Below are positions 41,951-53,698 of a DNA stretch of 64,000 nt, in pieces. Below the pieces are notes generated by a model, which worked only from the letters and a program-made list of their open reading frames with translations, searched no databases and had not been told where the DNA came from. Positions within the stretch are counted from its first letter, which is position 1; every line of letters begins with the position of its first letter. This DNA is from Tamaricihabitans halophyticus. Lineage in GTDB: Bacteria; Actinomycetota; Actinomycetes; Mycobacteriales; Pseudonocardiaceae. The stretch spans positions 496,001-560,000 of the forward strand of contig NZ_SLXQ01000001.1 in the NCBI RefSeq assembly GCF_004340875.1. The letters are read 5' to 3'. The translations under genes were made by a program, and so were the position numbers.

Positions 41951-42774
41951 TAAGCCGCCGGCTCCCACGGCAAGGCGACGACCAGGCATGGGCCGCCGAC
42001 GAACAACCCGCCGTCCACACCGAGTGCCTTGCCGTCCGCGTACCGCAACGGCTCGGTGATCTCCGTCGGCGCGACCCCCAGCTGATCAGCGATAACGCTA
42101 TGCCCATGGACGATCTGGGTGCCGCCGAGAAGGTCGAGCAACCGCTCGGCGACCTCCGCGCCCTGCGGTCCCCGGAAGGCGAACCGGGTGGTCAGCCGGC
42201 GCCAGCATTCCCACCATTCGCTGAGCTCGTCGCCGCTGAGCAGGTCCCGGACCGCGGTGTTGATCTCCTCGATCGAGCTACCCCAGTTCAGGTACTCGGT
42301 GGTATCCGAATGCATCAGCAGGTGGTCACCGAGCAGCGTGACAGCGGGCCGCTGGGACAACCACTCGATATGTTTATCGGTCAGTGCCTCCTGGTCACTG
42401 GCCCTGCCGCCATTCATCGCCCAGCTACGCGCGAAATTGCGTGGCCCGAAATCCGACGGCACCTCCGTATCGCCGAACCGGTGCATCCCGAGCAGCAGGA
42501 TCTCGTGGTTGCCGAGCAGCGTGTCCACCACGCCCCCTGCCTCCGCGGCCTGCTCAGCTAGCCGCATGACGAAGTCGATCACCCCGACGCCGTCCGGACC
42601 CCGATCCACGAAATCGCCGACGAACCACAGCCGCGCCGAGCCGCCAGTCCAGTTCTCCTCGGCATCAAGCAGCCCGGTTTTCCGCAACTCCTCGACGAGC
42701 TCCGCCCGATGACCGTGGATATCACCGACCACGTATCTATCGGACAAATCCCCCTGTTCCGATCTACCACGCAC
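41950..42774 (-). CDS. Metallophosphoesterase, Ser/Thr-phosphatase type
   Basis: A 274-residue phosphatase with the two-metal motifs intact: GDIHGH near residue 18, GDFVDRGPDG near 53, LLGNHEILLLG near 86, and later HSDTTE and VHGHS. This is the bacterial calcineurin-like group that cleaves phosphoproteins or dinucleotides. The GTG at 42774 has a GGAAA upstream and is tentative. Its TAG stop spans the junction with the MITE-like element: one base from the element and two from the duplicated target. Reconstructing the uninterrupted site gives TAA, so the reading frame length did not change. Confidence 0.85.
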   Translation of the reverse strand: MRGRSEQGDLSDRYVVGDIHGHRAELVEELRKTGLLDAEENWTGGSARLWFVGDFVDRGPDGVGVIDFVMRLAEQAAEAGGVVDTLLGNHEILLLGMHRFGDTEVPSDFGPRNFARSWAMNGGRASDQEALTDKHIEWLSQRPAVTLLGDHLLMHSDTTEYLNWGSSIEEINTAVRDLLSGDELSEWWECWRRLTTRFAFRGPQGAEVAERLLDLLGGTQIVHGHSVIADQLGVAPTEITEPLRYADGKALGVDGGLFVGGPCLVVALPWEPAA

Positions 42775-42831
42775 GTTTCCACGATAAGCCCTGCACAAAA
42801 ATCAGGCAGCAACAAGTACACAGTGGACCGC

Positions 42832-43953
42832 TTAGCGCGGGTGCACGGCCACCTGGGTGGCCTTGATGACCAGCTGAACGGGCCGACCTGGCCGTAACTC
42901 GAGTTCGGCCACCGCCTGCGGGGTCAGATCCGCGATGATGCCTTCGACGCAGGCCGGACCGTCCGCGCCAGCCTTCGCGCGTAGCCGGATCACCGGGCCG
43001 TACGGCTCCAGCGAGTCCACCACGGCCGGCAGGGTGTTCCGCGGGCTAGCCGTAGCATCCATGGTGTCGGCTATATCCGTATCGCCGGTATTCATCAGCC
43101 GAACGGCCACCGCCGCGGGCGGGAACACCGCGGCCGCCGGCGCCCCACCGGCCAGCTCGGTGGAGGCGATGCCGGCAAGTACAGTGCCGTCCGACGTGCG
43201 TACCCCCTCCGCACGGGCCGTGCCACGCACCAGGTTCAGCCCGGCGATCCGCGCGGTGAAGCCGGTCCGGGGTTTGGCAAGTACCTCGCGAGTCGGTCCG
43301 TCCTCGACCACCGCGCCGTCCTGCATCACCACGACCCGATCGGCGAGCACCAGCGCGTCGAGCGGGTCGTGGGTCACCAGCACCGTAGTGCGCGCGGCAT
43401 CGCGTAACACCGTGCCGACCAAGGTACGCAGCGCGGGCGCGGCGTCCACATCGAGCGCGGCGAATGGCTCGTCGAGGAGCAACAGTTCGGGTTCGCTGGC
43501 CAGTGTCCTTGCCAGTGCCACGCGCTGCGCCTGGCCACCGGAGAGCTGACTTGGCCGCCGGTCCGCGAACTGCTCGGCGTCTACTTCAGACAACCAGCCG
43601 GCCGCGAGCCGGTTCGCCTCGCTCCGCGATCTACCCTGGCAGCGCGGCCCGAACGCGACGTTGTGCAGTACCGAAAGGTGCGGGAACAGCAGCGGCTGCT
43701 GGGCAAGTAAGCCGACCCCGCGCGCATGCGGCGGTACCAGCTTCCGGTCACCGGTAAGCAGCCGGCCGCCAAGGGTGATCCGGGCGTCTGCTGGGCGAAG
43801 CAGCCCGGCGAGGCAGCCAAGTACGGTCGATTTGCCCGACCCGTTCGGCCCGAGCAGCGCAAGTACCTCACCACGCCGCGCCGTCAGGTCCACCCGGAGC
43901 CGGAACCCGTCCCTGGCCAGGTTGATCCGCGCACTGAGCGCCGGTTCCGTCAT
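42832..43953 (-). CDS. modC: Molybdate ABC transporter ATP-binding protein
   Basis: The ATPase (373 residues) of the molybdate importer. Walker A is GPNGSGKS at residues 35-42, the signature is LSGGQAQR near 138, Walker B is [12 protein letters not shown] near 158 and the switch His is in LVTHDP. The C-terminal third carries the Mop/TOBE oxyanion-binding unit ([20 protein letters not shown], then [12 protein letters not shown]). It is the last gene of a four-gene operon in which each start overlaps the previous stop; here ATGA at 43950-43953. Confidence 0.93.
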   Translation of the reverse strand: MTEPALSARINLARDGFRLRVDLTARRGEVLALLGPNGSGKSTVLGCLAGLLRPADARITLGGRLLTGDRKLVPPHARGVGLLAQQPLLFPHLSVLHNVAFGPRCQGRSRSEANRLAAGWLSEVDAEQFADRRPSQLSGGQAQRVALARTLASEPELLLLDEPFAALDVDAAPALRTLVGTVLRDAARTTVLVTHDPLDALVLADRVVVMQDGAVVEDGPTREVLAKPRTGFTARIAGLNLVRGTARAEGVRTSDGTVLAGIASTELAGGAPAAAVFPPAAVAVRLMNTGDTDIADTMDATASPRNTLPAVVDSLEPYGPVIRLRAKAGADGPACVEGIIADLTPQAVAELELRPGRPVQLVIKATQVAVHPR

Positions 43954-44759
43954 CGGGCGCCCTCCCACGCCTTCGGCCTGGCCAGCGCGATCACCAGCAC
44001 CGCGACCACGATCAGCAGCAGGGAAAGCGCGACGGCGGCGTCCACGTCGGTATTCGCCAGCGTGTACACCTCGAGCGGCAGGGTTCTGGTCACGCCTTCC
44101 AGGCTGCCGGCGAAGGTGATCGTCGCGCCGAACTCGCCCAGCGCGCGGGCAAAGCACAGCACGAGCCCGGATCCGAGCGCGGGAAGCAACAACGGCAGGG
44201 TCACCCGGCGAAACACCGTCCATGGCCGCGCGCCGAGCGTCGCGGCCACCCGCTCATACCGCTCGCCAGCGGTTCGCAGCGCGCCCTCCAGGCTGACCAC
44301 GAGGAACGGCAAGGCGACGAAGGTCTGCGCGAGCACCACGGCGGTAGTACTGAACGGCACCCGCACGCCGGCGACCACGTCCAACAGGTAACCGAGAAAG
44401 CCGTTACGCCCCAACAAGTACAGCAGTGCCAACCCGCCGACCACGGGCGGCAGCACGAGTGGCAGCAACACCACCGAACGCAGCAACCGGATCCCGGGTA
44501 TCCGCGAACGCGCGAGCACCACGGCGAGCGGGCAGGCGAGTACCAGGCACAGCACGGTCGCCACCGCCGCGGTCAGCAGCGACAGCCGCAGCGCGTTCAG
44601 CGCGGAGGGGCTGGTGATCAGCGAGGGGAAGGCGGCGAGGTCGGTTCGCACCACAAGGCCGACGATCGGCAACACGACCAGTGCCAGCGCGCAACCCGCT
44701 GGTATCCAGAGCAGTGCGGGCAGGCCGATCCGGGTACTGCTGACCTGCTCGCGGCTCAC
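43950..44759 (-). CDS. modB: Molybdate ABC transporter permease
   Basis: A 269-residue inner-membrane subunit with about six helices and the cytoplasmic EAA loop ([20 protein letters not shown]) near residues 160-180 that contacts ModC. It begins with GTG overlapping the modA stop (GTGA) and ends overlapping modC. Position and size fit ModB; tungstate or sulfate permeases are related, but the Mop domain in the partner ATPase and the moa genes beside it favour molybdate. Confidence 0.93.
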   Translation of the reverse strand: MSREQVSSTRIGLPALLWIPAGCALALVVLPIVGLVVRTDLAAFPSLITSPSALNALRLSLLTAAVATVLCLVLACPLAVVLARSRIPGIRLLRSVVLLPLVLPPVVGGLALLYLLGRNGFLGYLLDVVAGVRVPFSTTAVVLAQTFVALPFLVVSLEGALRTAGERYERVAATLGARPWTVFRRVTLPLLLPALGSGLVLCFARALGEFGATITFAGSLEGVTRTLPLEVYTLANTDVDAAVALSLLLIVVAVLVIALARPKAWEGAR

Positions 44760-45514
44760 GGTCGCCCGAAGCCCGCATCGGTCAGCACCCGGCCACCCTC
44801 CTGGCCGCGAACCAGCTCGACGAACTCCGCGGCAAGTTCGGGATTCGGCGCATCGGCGAGGCGCGCGATCGGGTACTCGTTGATCACTTGGTCCGCCTCG
44901 GGGAACGACACCCCGGTCACCGCGTCGCCGGCCGCGCGCACGTCGGTGACATACACCAGCCCGGCATCCGCCTCACCAGCCTGAACCTTGTTCAGCACCG
45001 CTTTGACGCTCTGTTCCTCGCTGGCCAGCCGGAGGGTGACGGAGGCGGCGCGCTGTACCTCCGCGGTTGCTCGACCACAGGGCACTTCCTCGGCACAGCC
45101 GACGACGGTGAGCCCGGCCGCGGTCAGCCCGCGCAGATCCTGGATGCCTTTCGAGTTGCCCTTGGCTACCGCGATGGTCAGTTTGTTCGTGGCGAACGGT
45201 GCCGGCTGCCCGTCGACCGCACCCGCATCGACCACTTTGGTCATGTTCTCCGGATCGGCGGAGGCGAATACATCGGCGGAGGCACCATTGATCGCCTGCT
45301 GCGCGAGGGTGGACGAACCGTCGTAGCTGATCCGCACATCCACGTCGGGGTGCTCCTGCTCGAACCGCTTCTCCAGTTCGCCAAAGGTTTCGGTGAGCGA
45401 GGCGGCGGCGAGCACGGTCAGCGTGTTCGCCGATTCAGCGGAGCCCGTGCAACCGGCAAGGACGAGCATGCCTGCGAGGATGCCCGCCATAGCGCGGGCT
45501 GGACGAGGGTTCAC
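44756..45514 (-). CDS. modA: Molybdate-binding lipoprotein
   Basis: The solute-binding protein (252 residues) of the importer, anchored outside the membrane. Signal [11 protein letters not shown] with acylated Cys at residue 22. The mature part begins [16 protein letters not shown] and contains the oxyanion-binding stretches [27 protein letters not shown] and [13 protein letters not shown]. ModA family landmarks continue with GLVYVTDV. The GTG at 45514 has a strong AGGAGG upstream and overlaps the regulator stop (GTGA). Confidence 0.93.
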   Translation of the reverse strand: MNPRPARAMAGILAGMLVLAGCTGSAESANTLTVLAAASLTETFGELEKRFEQEHPDVDVRISYDGSSTLAQQAINGASADVFASADPENMTKVVDAGAVDGQPAPFATNKLTIAVAKGNSKGIQDLRGLTAAGLTVVGCAEEVPCGRATAEVQRAASVTLRLASEEQSVKAVLNKVQAGEADAGLVYVTDVRAAGDAVTGVSFPEADQVINEYPIARLADAPNPELAAEFVELVRGQEGGRVLTDAGFGRP

Positions 45515-45927
45515 CGGGAGCCTCCTGGGGTTTCCACGATCACCTGGGTGGCCTTCACGACGGCCACCGCGAGCACGCCGGGTTCCAGACCCAGTTCGGC
45601 CACCGCCTCGGTGCTCATCAGGGAAACCACCCGATGCGGCCCGCACTGGAGTTCGACCTGCGCCATCACCCGGTCCGCGGTGACCTCGGTGACCAGCCCG
45701 ACGAACCGGTTGCGGGCAGAGCGACCGAGCCCGGAGGAATCCGCCGCGGCCGCATCGTTGCGCGCGGCCTGTCGCCGGGAGAACTCGGCGAGTTGCGCGC
45801 CATCCACTACCTTGCGCCCGGCGGCGTCCCTGGCGGCCGCGAGCTGACCGCCATCCACCCAGCGGCGGATGGTGTCATCGCTGACCCCGAGCAGTTTGGC
45901 TGCCTCTGAGAACCGAAATTGCGGCAT
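45511..45927 (-). CDS. HTH and TOBE (Mop) domain regulator, ModE-like
   Basis: A 138-residue protein joining an excisionase/MerR-type helix-turn-helix (FSEAAKLLGVSDDTIRRWVD, residues 6-25) to a C-terminal molybdopterin/molybdate-binding TOBE domain (RFVGLVTEVTADRVMAQVEL, then VVKATQVIVET, residues 73-134). It is the first gene of the mod operon, with overlapping stops and starts throughout, and is likely the molybdate-responsive repressor in place of classical ModE. The ATG at 45927 faces moaA across a 71-base gap, so both operons may be controlled from one site. Confidence 0.87.
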   Translation of the reverse strand: MPQFRFSEAAKLLGVSDDTIRRWVDGGQLAAARDAAGRKVVDGAQLAEFSRRQAARNDAAAADSSGLGRSARNRFVGLVTEVTADRVMAQVELQCGPHRVVSLMSTEAVAELGLEPGVLAVAVVKATQVIVETPGGSR

Positions 45928-45998
45928 GGCAAGGACAATAACCCCGCACCTGCGGATGTGTCACCAAAAAGGTCGGCACGACTAATAGGCTGGAAAAC

Positions 45999-47078
45999 GT
46001 GACGTCGGTCAACCTAGGAATGCCCAGAATCCCCCGCATGTCCGGAGCCGGGCCCGACTCCGCGGCGGTCGCCACGCGCCCGGACACCCCTTACCTGGTC
46101 GACCAGTTCGGCCGGACGGCAACGGATCTACGCGTCTCGCTCACCGACCGCTGCAACCTCCGCTGCACCTATTGCATGCCGGCGGAAGGGCTCGACTGGA
46201 TGCCCGAAGACACCACCCTCGGCGATGCCGAACTACTTCGCCTGCTGCGCATCGCGGTAGAGCGCCTCGGGATCACCGATATCCGGCTCACCGGCGGTGA
46301 ACCGTTGCTGCGCAAGGGTTTAGCCGAACTCATCGAGGAGATGGCGAGTTTCCAGCCGCGCCCGCGGATCTCGTTGACCACCAACGCCATCGGCCTGGCG
46401 AACCGGGCCGATCGGCTGGCCGATGCCGGACTGAACAGGGTCAACGTCTCGCTGGACACGCTGCGCCCCGAACGGTTCATCGAGATCGCCCGCCGCGACC
46501 GGCTGCGCCACGTGCTCGATGGCCTGCGCGCGGCCAGGTCCGCGGGGCTGAACCCGGTGAAGATCAACGCCGTGCTGCTGCGCGGGATCAATGACGATGA
46601 GGCCGTCCCGATGTTGCGCTTCGCCGTGGAGCACGGCTACCACCTGCGGTTCATCGAGCAGATGCCGTTGGATGCGCAGCACGGCTGGGACCGGACGAAC
46701 ATGATCACCGCCGAGGAGATCCTGGCCAGCCTACGTACCGGCTTCGAGCTGACCCCGAGCGAAACCAGCAGGGGCGCCGCGCCGGCCGAGCGCTGGCTTG
46801 TCGATGGCGGACCGGCGGAGGTTGGCGTGATCGCTTCGGTCACCCGGCCGTTCTGTGCCGCCTGTGACCGCAGCAGGCTGACCGCGGACGGCCAACTGCG
46901 CAACTGCCTGTTCAGCCAGGCAGAGACCGATCTACGGACGCCGCTGCGCGCCGGTGCCAGCGATGCGGAGATCGCCGAGCACTGGCAGGCCACGATGTGG
47001 GTGAAGGCCGCTGGACACGGGATCAACTCGACCGAGTTCGAGCAGCCCGTCCGGCCGATGAGCGCGATCGGGGGATAG
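45999..47078 (+). CDS. moaA: GTP 3',8-cyclase
   Basis: A radical SAM enzyme of 359 residues that starts molybdenum cofactor synthesis from GTP. The SAM cluster cysteines are C52, C56 and C59 in DRCNLRCTYCM. LTGGEPLLRKGL follows, and the second cluster is bound by CAACDRSRL and the Cys of LRNC near residues 286-304. The protein ends in the functional Gly-Gly tail. The GTG at 45999 has GGAAAA upstream. It is followed seven bases later by moaD, and the mod operon is divergent, so uptake and cofactor synthesis are linked. Confidence 0.95.
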   Translation: MTSVNLGMPRIPRMSGAGPDSAAVATRPDTPYLVDQFGRTATDLRVSLTDRCNLRCTYCMPAEGLDWMPEDTTLGDAELLRLLRIAVERLGITDIRLTGGEPLLRKGLAELIEEMASFQPRPRISLTTNAIGLANRADRLADAGLNRVNVSLDTLRPERFIEIARRDRLRHVLDGLRAARSAGLNPVKINAVLLRGINDDEAVPMLRFAVEHGYHLRFIEQMPLDAQHGWDRTNMITAEEILASLRTGFELTPSETSRGAAPAERWLVDGGPAEVGVIASVTRPFCAACDRSRLTADGQLRNCLFSQAETDLRTPLRAGASDAEIAEHWQATMWVKAAGHGINSTEFEQPVRPMSAIGG

Positions 47079-47085
47079 CGCGAAG

Positions 47086-47337
47086 GTGCGAATCACCGTG
47101 CGGTATTTCGCGGGCGCACGCGCGGCCGCGGGCGAAGAAGAACGAGTACTGGAGTTGCCGCTCGGAGCCACGGTGCGGGACGCGCTGTCCGCGATCAGGG
47201 CGGACGCGCCGACCGGCCTGCCCCGGGTGCTCGAATCGGCGAGCTACCTCGTGAATGGTGTCGCGGTCCGCGATCAGGGCGTCGCGTTGAACGAGGGCGC
47301 GGAGCTTGACGTGTTACCACCGTTCGCCGGTGGCTGA
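47086..47337 (+). CDS. moaD: Molybdopterin synthase sulfur carrier subunit
   Basis: An 83-residue ubiquitin-like protein (ITVRYFAGARAAAGEEERVL to LDVLPPFAGG) whose C-terminal Gly-Gly becomes a thiocarboxylate and donates sulfur to precursor Z. It works with MoaE, found here as a fusion with Mog at 48685-49626. It starts with GTG seven bases after moaA and is clearly in the same operon. Confidence 0.93.
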   Translation: MRITVRYFAGARAAAGEEERVLELPLGATVRDALSAIRADAPTGLPRVLESASYLVNGVAVRDQGVALNEGAELDVLPPFAGG

Positions 47338-47599
47338 ACCGAACGAATCGGATATCCCATACGTGATCACCCGAAAAGGGACTGGCGCGAGCGCGCCCGC
47401 TTTGGTGTGCCGCGCCCCCACTCGACCCGCCGGAAGGGTCGATACGGGCTACGCGGGCGCTTGCACGGATGGCCCAACGACCTCGAAACCACGTGACCCA
47501 AGCCTCACGTTGGGTGAATTATCTCGAGACGGAAACGGCCTGATAACGAGACTGTGCGCTGCGAAAATGACCCAATCGCAACCATATTCTGATCGTTAC

Positions 47600-47615
47600 T
47601 GTGATGACGGTCACA
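47600..47615. promoter_or_regulatory. CRP-type site upstream of rpf
   Basis: TGTGATGACGGTCACA fits the mycobacterial CRP consensus TGTGA-N6-TCACA perfectly. In M. tuberculosis CRP (Rv3676) controls rpfA, the recalled counterpart of the gene that follows. The site lies 285 bases upstream of the start codon. Confidence 0.75.
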
Positions 47616-47711
47616 CGCCGATTAATTTCCGATCACGCTTCTCGTTACGTACCGTCGCTCATCGGTTGGCCCCGACCGACCAGCACGACCCGGACGTCTG
47701 TTGCGCCAAGG

Positions 47712-47768
47712 CCCTGTCTGGCAGACGACCGGCCCCGACCCCGAGCGAAAGACAGCTTCCAGACAGGG
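47712..47768 (+). other. Long-range stem in the rpf leader
   Basis: CCCTGTCTGG (47712-47721) and CCAGACAGGG (47759-47768) form a perfect 10-base-pair stem around a GC-rich 37-base loop, 132 bases before the start codon. It may be part of a riboswitch, an attenuator or a terminator. Confidence 0.5.
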
Positions 47769-47773
47769 GCTAG

Positions 47774-48529
<756 letters not shown>

Positions 48530-48538
48530 ATAAGGCTA

Positions 48539-48610
48539 GGTCGCATAGCGTGGAATGCGACCGTGCTACGACGGAGGCCCGTGCACCACATCCGGTGCAC
48601 GGGCCTCCGT
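48539..48610 (+). terminator. Tandem hairpins terminating rpf
   Basis: A first stem GGTCGCAT/ATGCGACC (48539-48562) is followed by a very strong one: ACGGAGGCCCGTGCACC (48571-48587) and its exact inverse (48594-48610), 17 base pairs with a six-base loop, then TTTCG. This is the clearest terminator in the window. Confidence 0.85.
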
Positions 48611-48611
48611 T

Positions 48612-48669
48612 TCGCTAACCTAAAAAACGCGGTCACACCCAGCCACCGCAAGATCCCTAAAGATTGCGG
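48612..48669. repeat. Dispersed composite intergenic repeat, copy 6
   Basis: The companion unit CGCTAACCTAAAAAACGCGG (from 48613) is followed by the fullest hairpin unit: ACCGCAA with TTGCGGT, inner TC/GA and a CCTAAA loop (48644-48669). It lies between the convergent rpf and mog-moaE genes, directly after the rpf terminator. Confidence 0.8.
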
Positions 48670-48684
48670 TTCATCGAGGGTGCA

Positions 48685-49626
48685 CTAGGGGCAGTTGACC
48701 CACTCGTCGGTGCCGTCCGGGAACACCTGACGCTTCCAGATGGGCAGCTGCCGCTTCACTTCGTCCACCAGATCCGCGCAGACCACGAAGGCCTCCTTGC
48801 GATGCGCGGCGGCCACCGCCACGGCGAGCGCGGCATCGCCGATGGCGAGCTTGCCCACCCGATGGCTCACCGCCAGCGCCTGCACCCCGCTCGCGCCGGC
48901 GGCCACCTCGGCGGCCACCCGCTCGATCACCGCGCCCGCGCTCGGATGCCCCTCGTACTCCAGGGACGTCACGGTGCGCCCATGGTCGTGATCGCGCACC
49001 ACACCCGCGAAGGTCACCACCGCGCCCGCGGACCGCTCCCCAACCAGATCCGCGTGCTCAGCCACGGACAGCGGCTCGGTGCTGACCACCGCCCGCAGCA
49101 CGCGCGCGGGCGCTGAGGTGGCATCCGGGGCGACACCGCCAGCCGAACCGGCGTGGTCCCCGCCGGCCAACTGCGCGACCGCGTGGTCCAGCACGCCGCC
49201 CAGCACCTCGAGGCCGTCCTTGACGCCGCCCGTCGACCCCGGCAGGTTCACCACCAGCGTGTTCCCGGCTACCCCCGCCAGCCCCCTTGACAGCACCGCC
49301 GTCGGTACCTGGGGCAGCCCCGCGGCGCGAACCGCGTCCGCGAGCCCGGGAATCTCATAGTCCAGCACCGCGCGGGTGGCCTCGGGCGTGCGATCGGTCG
49401 GCGTGATCCCGGTGCCGCCGGAAGTGATCACCACGCGCGCGCCGGCCGTGATCGCCGCGCGCAACGCATCAGAAACAGGCTCCCCATCGGGCACGACGGT
49501 CGCATCCGATACCTGGTAGTCACGCTGGCGCAGCCAGTCCACGATCACCGGTCCGGTGCGGTCGGGGTAGATCCCGGCCGCCGCCCGGTTCGAAGCCACG
49601 ATTACTCGTGCCCGTGTCTCGCTCAC
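48685..49626 (-). CDS. Mog-MoaE fusion protein
   Basis: A 313-residue bifunctional molybdenum cofactor protein. Residues 1-165 are a MogA/MoaB-type adenylyltransferase domain (RVIVASNRAAAGIYPDRTGP, then VVITSGGTGITPTDRTPEAT). Residues 185-313 are MoaE, the large subunit of molybdopterin synthase (GAVVTFAGVVRDHDHGRTVT, YEGHP, then VDEVKRQLPIWKRQVFPDG and the end EWVNCP). In M. tuberculosis mog and moaE2 are separate neighbours, so this is a gene fusion. The GTG at 49626 has GGAGG upstream. MoaD encoded at 47086 is its likely partner. Confidence 0.92.
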   Translation of the reverse strand: MSETRARVIVASNRAAAGIYPDRTGPVIVDWLRQRDYQVSDATVVPDGEPVSDALRAAITAGARVVITSGGTGITPTDRTPEATRAVLDYEIPGLADAVRAAGLPQVPTAVLSRGLAGVAGNTLVVNLPGSTGGVKDGLEVLGGVLDHAVAQLAGGDHAGSAGGVAPDATSAPARVLRAVVSTEPLSVAEHADLVGERSAGAVVTFAGVVRDHDHGRTVTSLEYEGHPSAGAVIERVAAEVAAGASGVQALAVSHRVGKLAIGDAALAVAVAAAHRKEAFVVCADLVDEVKRQLPIWKRQVFPDGTDEWVNCP

Positions 49627-49669
49627 GGCAGCCTCCTCGGCGAACCGGCCAGCCGGGCCGGCCAGGCGG

Positions 49670-51058
<1,389 letters not shown>

Positions 51059-51116
51059 GGCGGGCCTCCAAAGGCGACCCTCCGATGGCGATGGAGCGCC
51101 GCCGCGCGCTAGCGTG

Positions 51117-51296
51117 TTATTTGTTGATCTTGGTTTCCGGGTGCACGTAGGGCACGCTGGACTGCGGGAAACGCACGTCGCCGAACGGGGAATGCGCCCC
51201 CTGTAGATCGCTGACGAGTTCGCTCACCGCATGCTCGCCATCGTTCGCCTGCGGCCATTCCGGATCGACGCGGTCACTTCGGTCGCGCTTGGCCAC
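51117..51296 (-). CDS. Small conserved protein, Rv0863-like
   Basis: A 59-residue soluble protein, charged at the start (AKRDRSDRVDPEWPQANDGE) and ending SSVPYVHPETKINK. Its position between malic enzyme and the helicase-like gene, and the short PYVHP ending, recall the M. tuberculosis Rv0863 group of unknown function. The GTG at 51296 is chosen for the AGGAGGA six bases upstream. Confidence 0.65.
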   Translation of the reverse strand: MAKRDRSDRVDPEWPQANDGEHAVSELVSDLQGAHSPFGDVRFPQSSVPYVHPETKINK

Positions 51297-51437
51297 CGGT
51301 AGTCCTCCTGTCTCGCCCCGGTTTCGTCCGAAAAGCTGGTTTCCGGGCGGGGCGTGCTCGCCAACCAATTGGTGGCAAGATTACCGGATCTCAACCGCGC
51401 AAGAAGGGTTGGGCATCCACTCGCTACGGTGGTAGGG

Positions 51438-53690
51438 ATGTCCGGCTCATCCCTCGCCGAATGGCTGCGCGACCAAGACGATGCGACGCTCACCGAGCTG
51501 TTGCGCGCGCGGCAGGACCTCGCGACGCCGCCGCCGGCGAACAGCACGATCCTCGCCACGCGCGCGGGCACAGCTGGCTCACTTGCCCGCGCCTGCGCGG
51601 AGTTGCACACCAGGGAACTGGCCGTACTGGAAGCACTGCTGCTTGCCGAGGCCGACCGGGAGCCGGTCAGCGAGCAGCGAGTTTCCGGCTACCTCGGCCG
51701 CGAGGTTGGCACCGAACTCGCCCGGCTACGGCGGCTCGCACTCGTCTGGGGCCCGGATACCGCCCTCGCCGTACCACCCGCGCTGGCCGAGGTCCTCGGA
51801 CCGTATCCGGCAGGGCTCGGCCGTAGCGCGCCAGCGCTTGACCCGGATACGGTCGCCGGCCTGTTGACCGAGCTGGCCGAACCAGAACGGCGGCTGCTCG
51901 CCGCGCTATCCGCCGGCCCGCCCATCGGCCAGACCAAGGACGCGTCCGAGCCTGGCTCCGCGGACGAAGCCCGCACCCCGGTACAGCGGTTGCTCGCCCG
52001 CGGCCTGCTGCTGCACCGCGATGCGAGCACCGTGGAACTGCCCCGTGAGGTGGGCATCGCGCTGCGCGGCGGCCGACCGTTCGGCAACGTGGAGCTGGAC
52101 GAGCCGCGGCTGCACACCAACCCGCACAGCACCACCGGGGTGGATGAGACCGCCGCGGGCGAGGCCGCCGAACTACTGCGCCATGTCGAGCGGCTGATCG
52201 AGCAGTGGTCCGCCACCCCGCCGCCGGTCCGCAAGGCAGGCGGGGTTGGCGTGCGCGAGTTGCGCAAACTGGCCAAGGAGCTGGACGTATCGGAGTCCCG
52301 CGCGGGGCTGTTCGTCGAGCTGGCCGCGGGCGCCGGGCTACTCGCCGACTCCGGCGAGGCCACCCCGCTCTGGTGCCCGACCACGCTGGCGGATTCCTGG
52401 TTGGCCTCCACCCCGGCCCAACGGTGGGCGGTACTCGCGGAAGCCTGGCTCGAGCTGCCTCGACTCCCCGGCCTCGCCGACCGGCAGGACCAGGAAAAGC
52501 CCCTGGTGCCCCTTGCCGAGGAGCTGCACCGACCGCTCGCCCCGATGGGACGCCGGCGCACCCTGGTCACCCTCGCCGAGCTGCCGGCCGGCACGGGGGT
52601 CGCGAACACCGAGCAGCTGGTGACGCTGCTTTCCTGGTGGGCGCCACGGAAAGGCGGCAGGCTGCGCGACCAGATCGTCCGCTGGACGGTGGCCGAAGGC
52701 ACCGCGCTCGGCGTGCTGGCACTCGGCGCGCTGACCTCCGCGGGACGCGCGCTGCTGGACGGCGATCGCGCGGGGGCCGCGCAGCGGATGGCCGAGGCGA
52801 TGCCCGACCCGGTGGATCACGTGCTGGTACAGGCGGATCTGACCGTAATCGCGCCCGGCCCGCTGGAACCCGAACTCGCCGCGATGATCAACACCGTTGC
52901 CGAGGTGGAATCGGCGGGCAGCGCGACCGTGTACCGGGTTGGCGAGGCCAGCGTGCGGCGCGCGTTGGATGCCGGCTACACCGCCGCCGAACTGCATGAG
53001 CTGTTCCGCAGCCGGTCGCGCACGCCGGTACCACAGTCGTTGAGTTATCTGATCGACGACGTTGCGCGCCGGCACGGCAAGCTGCGCGGCGGGGCGGCGG
53101 CGTCTTTCCTGCGTAGCGATGACACCGTGCTGATCGCCGAGGTGCTAGCGCATCCAACTGCCGCTGACCTCGGGCTGCGCCGGATCGCGGACACCGTGGT
53201 GGTCAGCCCGCTGCCACTGGCTGAGGTACTTGATGGGTTGCGCGCCGCGGGGTTCACGCCCGCCGCGGAGGGCCCGGATGGCCGGGTGGTCGATCTACGA
53301 CCGCGCGGGCACCGGGTGCCGGCGAAGCCACGGACCACCCGGCGTGCCGCCGCTCCGGTGACGGTCACCGAGGAACAGGCGACCGAGCTCGTCGGGCAGC
53401 TGCGCGGCGGGGATCATGCGCAGAGCTCGCGAAGGGGGCGAACGGCCCGGCTGCCGGGCGGCGGTGGTGGCGCGGAAACCGCGGATACCGTGGCGCTGCT
53501 GCAGGAAGCCGCCAGGGAGCAGCGGTCGGTGTGGATCGGTTTCGTGGACTCGCACGGGGTGGCCAGCCAGCGCATCGTGTTGCCGCTGCGGGTTGGCGGC
53601 GGGGTGCTGGAAGGCGACGATGCCAAAGGCAGCCCGGGAACCCGCTTCCCGCTGCACCGGATCACCTCGGTCTCCCTTGTGGAGGACTGA
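51438..53690 (+). CDS. Helicase-associated protein with C-terminal WYL-like domain (Rv0862c-like)
   Basis: A 750-residue cytoplasmic protein without Walker motifs. The N-terminal half is helical (SLAEWLRDQDDATLTELLRA, repeated winged-helix-like parts). The region around residues 450-560 (DHVLVQADLTVIAPGPLEPE, then AGSATVYRVGEASVRRALDA) is the helicase C3 type unit found in XPB-associated proteins. The last 60 residues (WIGFVDSHGVASQRIVLPLR, then FPLHRITSVSLVED) look like a WYL domain. M. tuberculosis Rv0862c next to ercc3 is the recalled counterpart. It probably acts with the XPB helicase encoded at 62669. The ATG at 51438 follows a weak TAGGG. Confidence 0.8.
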   Translation: MSGSSLAEWLRDQDDATLTELLRARQDLATPPPANSTILATRAGTAGSLARACAELHTRELAVLEALLLAEADREPVSEQRVSGYLGREVGTELARLRRLALVWGPDTALAVPPALAEVLGPYPAGLGRSAPALDPDTVAGLLTELAEPERRLLAALSAGPPIGQTKDASEPGSADEARTPVQRLLARGLLLHRDASTVELPREVGIALRGGRPFGNVELDEPRLHTNPHSTTGVDETAAGEAAELLRHVERLIEQWSATPPPVRKAGGVGVRELRKLAKELDVSESRAGLFVELAAGAGLLADSGEATPLWCPTTLADSWLASTPAQRWAVLAEAWLELPRLPGLADRQDQEKPLVPLAEELHRPLAPMGRRRTLVTLAELPAGTGVANTEQLVTLLSWWAPRKGGRLRDQIVRWTVAEGTALGVLALGALTSAGRALLDGDRAGAAQRMAEAMPDPVDHVLVQADLTVIAPGPLEPELAAMINTVAEVESAGSATVYRVGEASVRRALDAGYTAAELHELFRSRSRTPVPQSLSYLIDDVARRHGKLRGGAAASFLRSDDTVLIAEVLAHPTAADLGLRRIADTVVVSPLPLAEVLDGLRAAGFTPAAEGPDGRVVDLRPRGHRVPAKPRTTRRAAAPVTVTEEQATELVGQLRGGDHAQSSRRGRTARLPGGGGGAETADTVALLQEAAREQRSVWIGFVDSHGVASQRIVLPLRVGGGVLEGDDAKGSPGTRFPLHRITSVSLVED

Positions 53691-53698
53691 ACCCGCAC

